From positions 793,501 through 857,500 of the forward strand of contig JAWRVZ010000213.1 in the NCBI GenBank assembly GCA_037043235.1: DNA of 64,000 nucleotides, read 5' to 3'. The notes under the pieces were generated by a model that saw nothing but the letters and a program-made list of their open reading frames with translations, was not told the origin of the DNA and made no database searches. This document shows, in pieces, positions 61,321 through 64,000 of this stretch. The DNA comes from Rhodeus uyekii (lineage: Eukaryota > Chordata > Actinopteri > Cypriniformes > Acheilognathidae). Made by a program: the position numbers and the translations under genes. Positions within the stretch are counted from its first letter, which is position 1, and the number at the start of each line of letters is the position of its first letter.

Positions 61321-63322
61321 AAATATAGCTGCTAGCAGCCATCACGGGGCCAAGCGCAAAGAGGGCATTAAATGTCATGCCGATATGGCTGGCAGCATCC
61401 GACCAACAGCAGTAAACATCTAAAGACGTTTCAATATGACTTCAGTCTAAATGGCTGAAAAATCATCAATACGGTCTTTAGCAATTCGATTTAATGGTTT
61501 ATCACGTTTGACCAACAAGCAGCGCTCTAACCAAATTGATGTGTCAATTCATGTGGTATGTCCAGAGAGAGATGACAATGACACATGCAAAGTTTGGTGT
61601 CAATTGGGTAAAGCATTGCTGAAATACAGCATTATAGTCATTTTGACATCAAAGCACTTCATCTTGGCTGGAGAGAAAACCCTTTGTCTCTAAAATGTAA
61701 TTGTATCAAATAATTTCACTTTAAGCATACACTGACAGTCTACTTACTATGTGCATTTTTAAAATGGGGAAAATAAACCCTGTAGATCCAATGTAGTTAA
61801 AGTCAAATTAATCATTGTATGATTTGATTTACAATAATAAACATATCAGTATTTTCTTCATTAGTCTGTTTTAATTCATGTAAACAGTTCTTGAAAAGAA
61901 AACAGCAACTTATTGATATATTATAAGAAGTATAATTATTTTTATTCATTATGAAGAGGTTTATTTTTATAGTTATAGTAAAAACAACAACAGAACTTTT
62001 GAATAAAACTAAATGTTTAATTGACTAATTTTCCTTAATGTATCATTTTCATCAATGTGAAAAGGGCAAATGACATGTTGAGTAATGTTCTGCTGACATT
62101 TAGTGGCTGTAGTTGACATTTCGAGTTTTATTGTCTTAAGTGAGAAGCAAAAAAGCTGTAAGCAAAAGCACCACTTTGTTTATATCTCCGGACCACTAGA
62201 TTGCACTGCGCTAAAACTCGGCAAGTAGCCTCAGATCATGATTGACATGGCACACAGAAAGTTTGGTCAGAAAATGCTAATGCGTTGCAGAGATATACGC
62301 CTCGCTTTATTTGGTGGCCATTTGGTCAAATTCGATTGCAATTTTATCGAAAACAGTTTGGCGAATCAACTTCATTTCTATAACTTTTTGTCAACAGGGT
62401 CTGAAGATGATGTGATTCAATTTTGGTGAAAATTGAGCAAACGGTTTGGGAGGAGTTCGAAAAAGTAGGTTTTTATAGAAAAATAACATGGCAAATCGGA
62501 GGTTTGGCCGAATATGACATATTTGGTATCTATGGTCTCGGCTTGACCCAATGAACACATTAAGACCATTTGTTTTACAATAGGTTAACGTCATCAAAAG
62601 TTATTAGCATATTTGTAAATTTGGTTATAACTTTTGACCACAAGGTGGCGCTGCCCCCAAACTTTTTGTGCCGTATCAAGGTTAGGTGCCGAAGACACAT
62701 ATTGAGTTTCGTAACGATACGCCAATCCATTTGTTAAATATAGCAATTTATGACAATATTCAAAATGGCCGACGCTCTAAATGGCCGATATGGGAAAATT
62801 TAGTATCGCACGACTCGGCATGATGCACTGAATCTAACGAGACCAGTTTTATGATTTTTAGACAAAGCGTTCAGGAGTTGTAAGGAAAAATGTCACTTTT
62901 TCATATCTCCTGACCACTAGGGGGCACAGCGCCAAAACTCTGCAGGTAGCCTCAGACCATGATTGACATAACACACACCGAGTTTGGTCAGAAAACGCTA
63001 ATGCGTTGTGGAGATAGAGCCTCAAGTTCATTTTTGCGATCATTACGTCGGATTATTTCGTGAGTTATTCATAAACGGTTTGACATTTCAACTTTCTTTG
63101 GATAACTTTTTGTCACCATGGTCTGGAGATGATGTGGTTCAATTTTCGTGAAAATCGGACAAACGGCCTAGGAGGAGTTCGAAAAAGTAGGTTTTTCATA
63201 AAATTCAAAATGGCGGGAAAATATTCATGACGGAAAATGACGTCATAGGGTGCAATCGAATCGTCTTGAGCCAAGGAATCAGTGGACAAAAGAATTTTGT
63301 TTCTAGGACATACGGTTCAAAA
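61318..63322 (+). repeat. 2.0-kb segmental copy 2
   Basis: Second copy of 50,326-52,330. It continues rightwards into an intact C module, showing what unit 32 has lost. Confidence 0.88.
61658..62152. other. Non-satellite AT-rich insert, copy 2
   Basis: Same sequence as 50,666-51,160. Both copies sit at the same point between A and B, so the insertion predates the duplication. Confidence 0.75.
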
Positions 63323-63518
63323 GTTATTTACGTAAACGTGAGTGCAACTTTGGACAGTTGGTGGCGCTATAGAGATTGAGTTAGAGACTTCAATTTTGCT
63401 ATGGTCAATGATTGGACTGTCCTTTATGAGTGTGCCAACTTTTTTTCATTTTCCCGCTTACGGTTCTATGGGCTGTCATAGACTTCAATGACGGAAGAAG
63501 AAGAAGAATAATAATAAA

Positions 63519-63686
63519 GAACCGGAACAAAAACAATAGGTGCCTCCGCACCTTCGGTGCTTGGCCCCTAATAATAAGAACCGGAACAAAAACAATAGGT
63601 GCCTCCGCACCTTCGGTGCTTGGCCCCTAATAATAAGAACCGGAACAAAAACAATAGGTGCCTCCGCACCTTCGGTGCTTGGCCCC
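63519..63686 (+). repeat. 59-mer module, three tandem copies
   Basis: Copies start at 63519, 63578 and 63637, an exact 59-bp period, all of the GAACCGGAAC flavour. Confidence 0.95.
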
Positions 63687-63687
63687 T

Positions 63688-64000
63688 AAATATAGCTGCT
63701 AGCAGCCATCACGGGGCCAAGCGCAAGGAGGGCATTAAATGTCATGCCGACATGGCTGGCATCATCAGACCAACGGCAGTAAGAATCTAAAGACATTTCA
63801 ATATGACTTAAGTCTAAATGGCTGAAAAATCAACAATACGGTCTTTAGTAATTCGATTTAATGGTTTATCACATTCAACCAACAGGCAGCGCTGTAACCA
63901 AATTGTAGTGTCAATTCATGTGGTACATTGAGAGTGTGGTGACATTGACACATGCAAAGTTTGCTTTCCATTGGGTAAACCATTGCTGACAGAGCACTAA
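63688..64000 (+). repeat. Unit 39: A only, cut by window edge
   Basis: Standard A with intact GCTGCTAGCAGC at 63,695-63,706. The array continues beyond the window. Confidence 0.92.

Larger units (their letters stand above)
61321..63687 (+). repeat. Unit 38: A-[insert]-B-D2-B-C
   Basis: Longest unit, from the insert plus three 59-mers. Cores near 62193 (degenerate), 62638, 62914 and 63354; TGACGTCA at 63238. Confidence 0.92.

Noticed and set aside
722..64000. Dozens of open frames of 60-114 codons on both strands as genes
   Set aside because: The same frames recur in each unit, overlap antisense to one another, differ by frame-breaking indels between units, and show no domain or consistent start context. 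They are by-products of tandem DNA.
1064..64000. Inverted units within the array
   Set aside because: All 39 unit starts, all TGACGTCA-bearing C modules and all cores read in the + direction; no head-to-head or tail-to-tail joint was seen.

Overview
The window looks like vertebrate nuclear DNA, most likely from a teleost fish and possibly a cyprinid. That guess rests on AT-rich composition, (TAA)n microsatellites and my memory of similar repeats in fish genomes; it was not checked. No protein-coding gene, rRNA, tRNA or recognisable transposase/reverse transcriptase is supported. Short open frames occur on both strands, but the same frames return with every repeat unit and overlap each other antisense, as expected of chance frames in tandem DNA.

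Layout: bases 1-788 are single-copy DNA. Bases 810-1010 hold a TAA microsatellite with three copies of a 60-bp hairpin repeat. From about 1064 to the right edge there is one head-to-tail macrosatellite array with every unit on the + strand. I divide it into 39 units (the last cut by the window edge). Units are built from four modules: A, B, D and C. The common forms are long A-B-D-B-C (about 1.82 kb), short A-B-C (about 1.10 kb) and a diverged lineage A'-D'-B'-C' (about 1.54 kb). Long and short differ by one D-B module of about 722 bp. C ends in a GAA/TAA-rich tail. Between C and the next A there are often one to seven copies of a 59-bp hairpin module. D subtypes are D1 (AACATGGTGGAC), D2 (AACATGGCAAATC), D3 (AACATGGCGGACAG) and D' (AACATGGCGGATATG).

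Larger structure is layered on this: a tandem duplication with a breakpoint I can place near 29,943 (copies 20,964-29,942 and 29,943-40,807, the second holding one extra unit); nested duplications with offsets of 2,996 and 4,169 bp; a 2.0-kb segment repeated 10,992 bp apart (50,326 and 61,318) carrying the only non-satellite insert; and near-copies of one unit 35.3 kb apart (17,093 and 52,395). Deletion joints, chimeric modules and conversion-like patches are placed individually.

The most interesting signal is regulatory rather than coding. Each module carries, at the equivalent place, a match to the CTCF core consensus, always in the same orientation, giving about 160 sites in 63 kb. Modules also carry ATGGC(G/C) YY1-like cores, and every C module has an intact TGACGTCA (CRE), 38 of 38 read. 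This resembles in design mammalian CTCF/YY1 macrosatellites such as DXZ4. The resemblance is inference from motifs; binding is untested.
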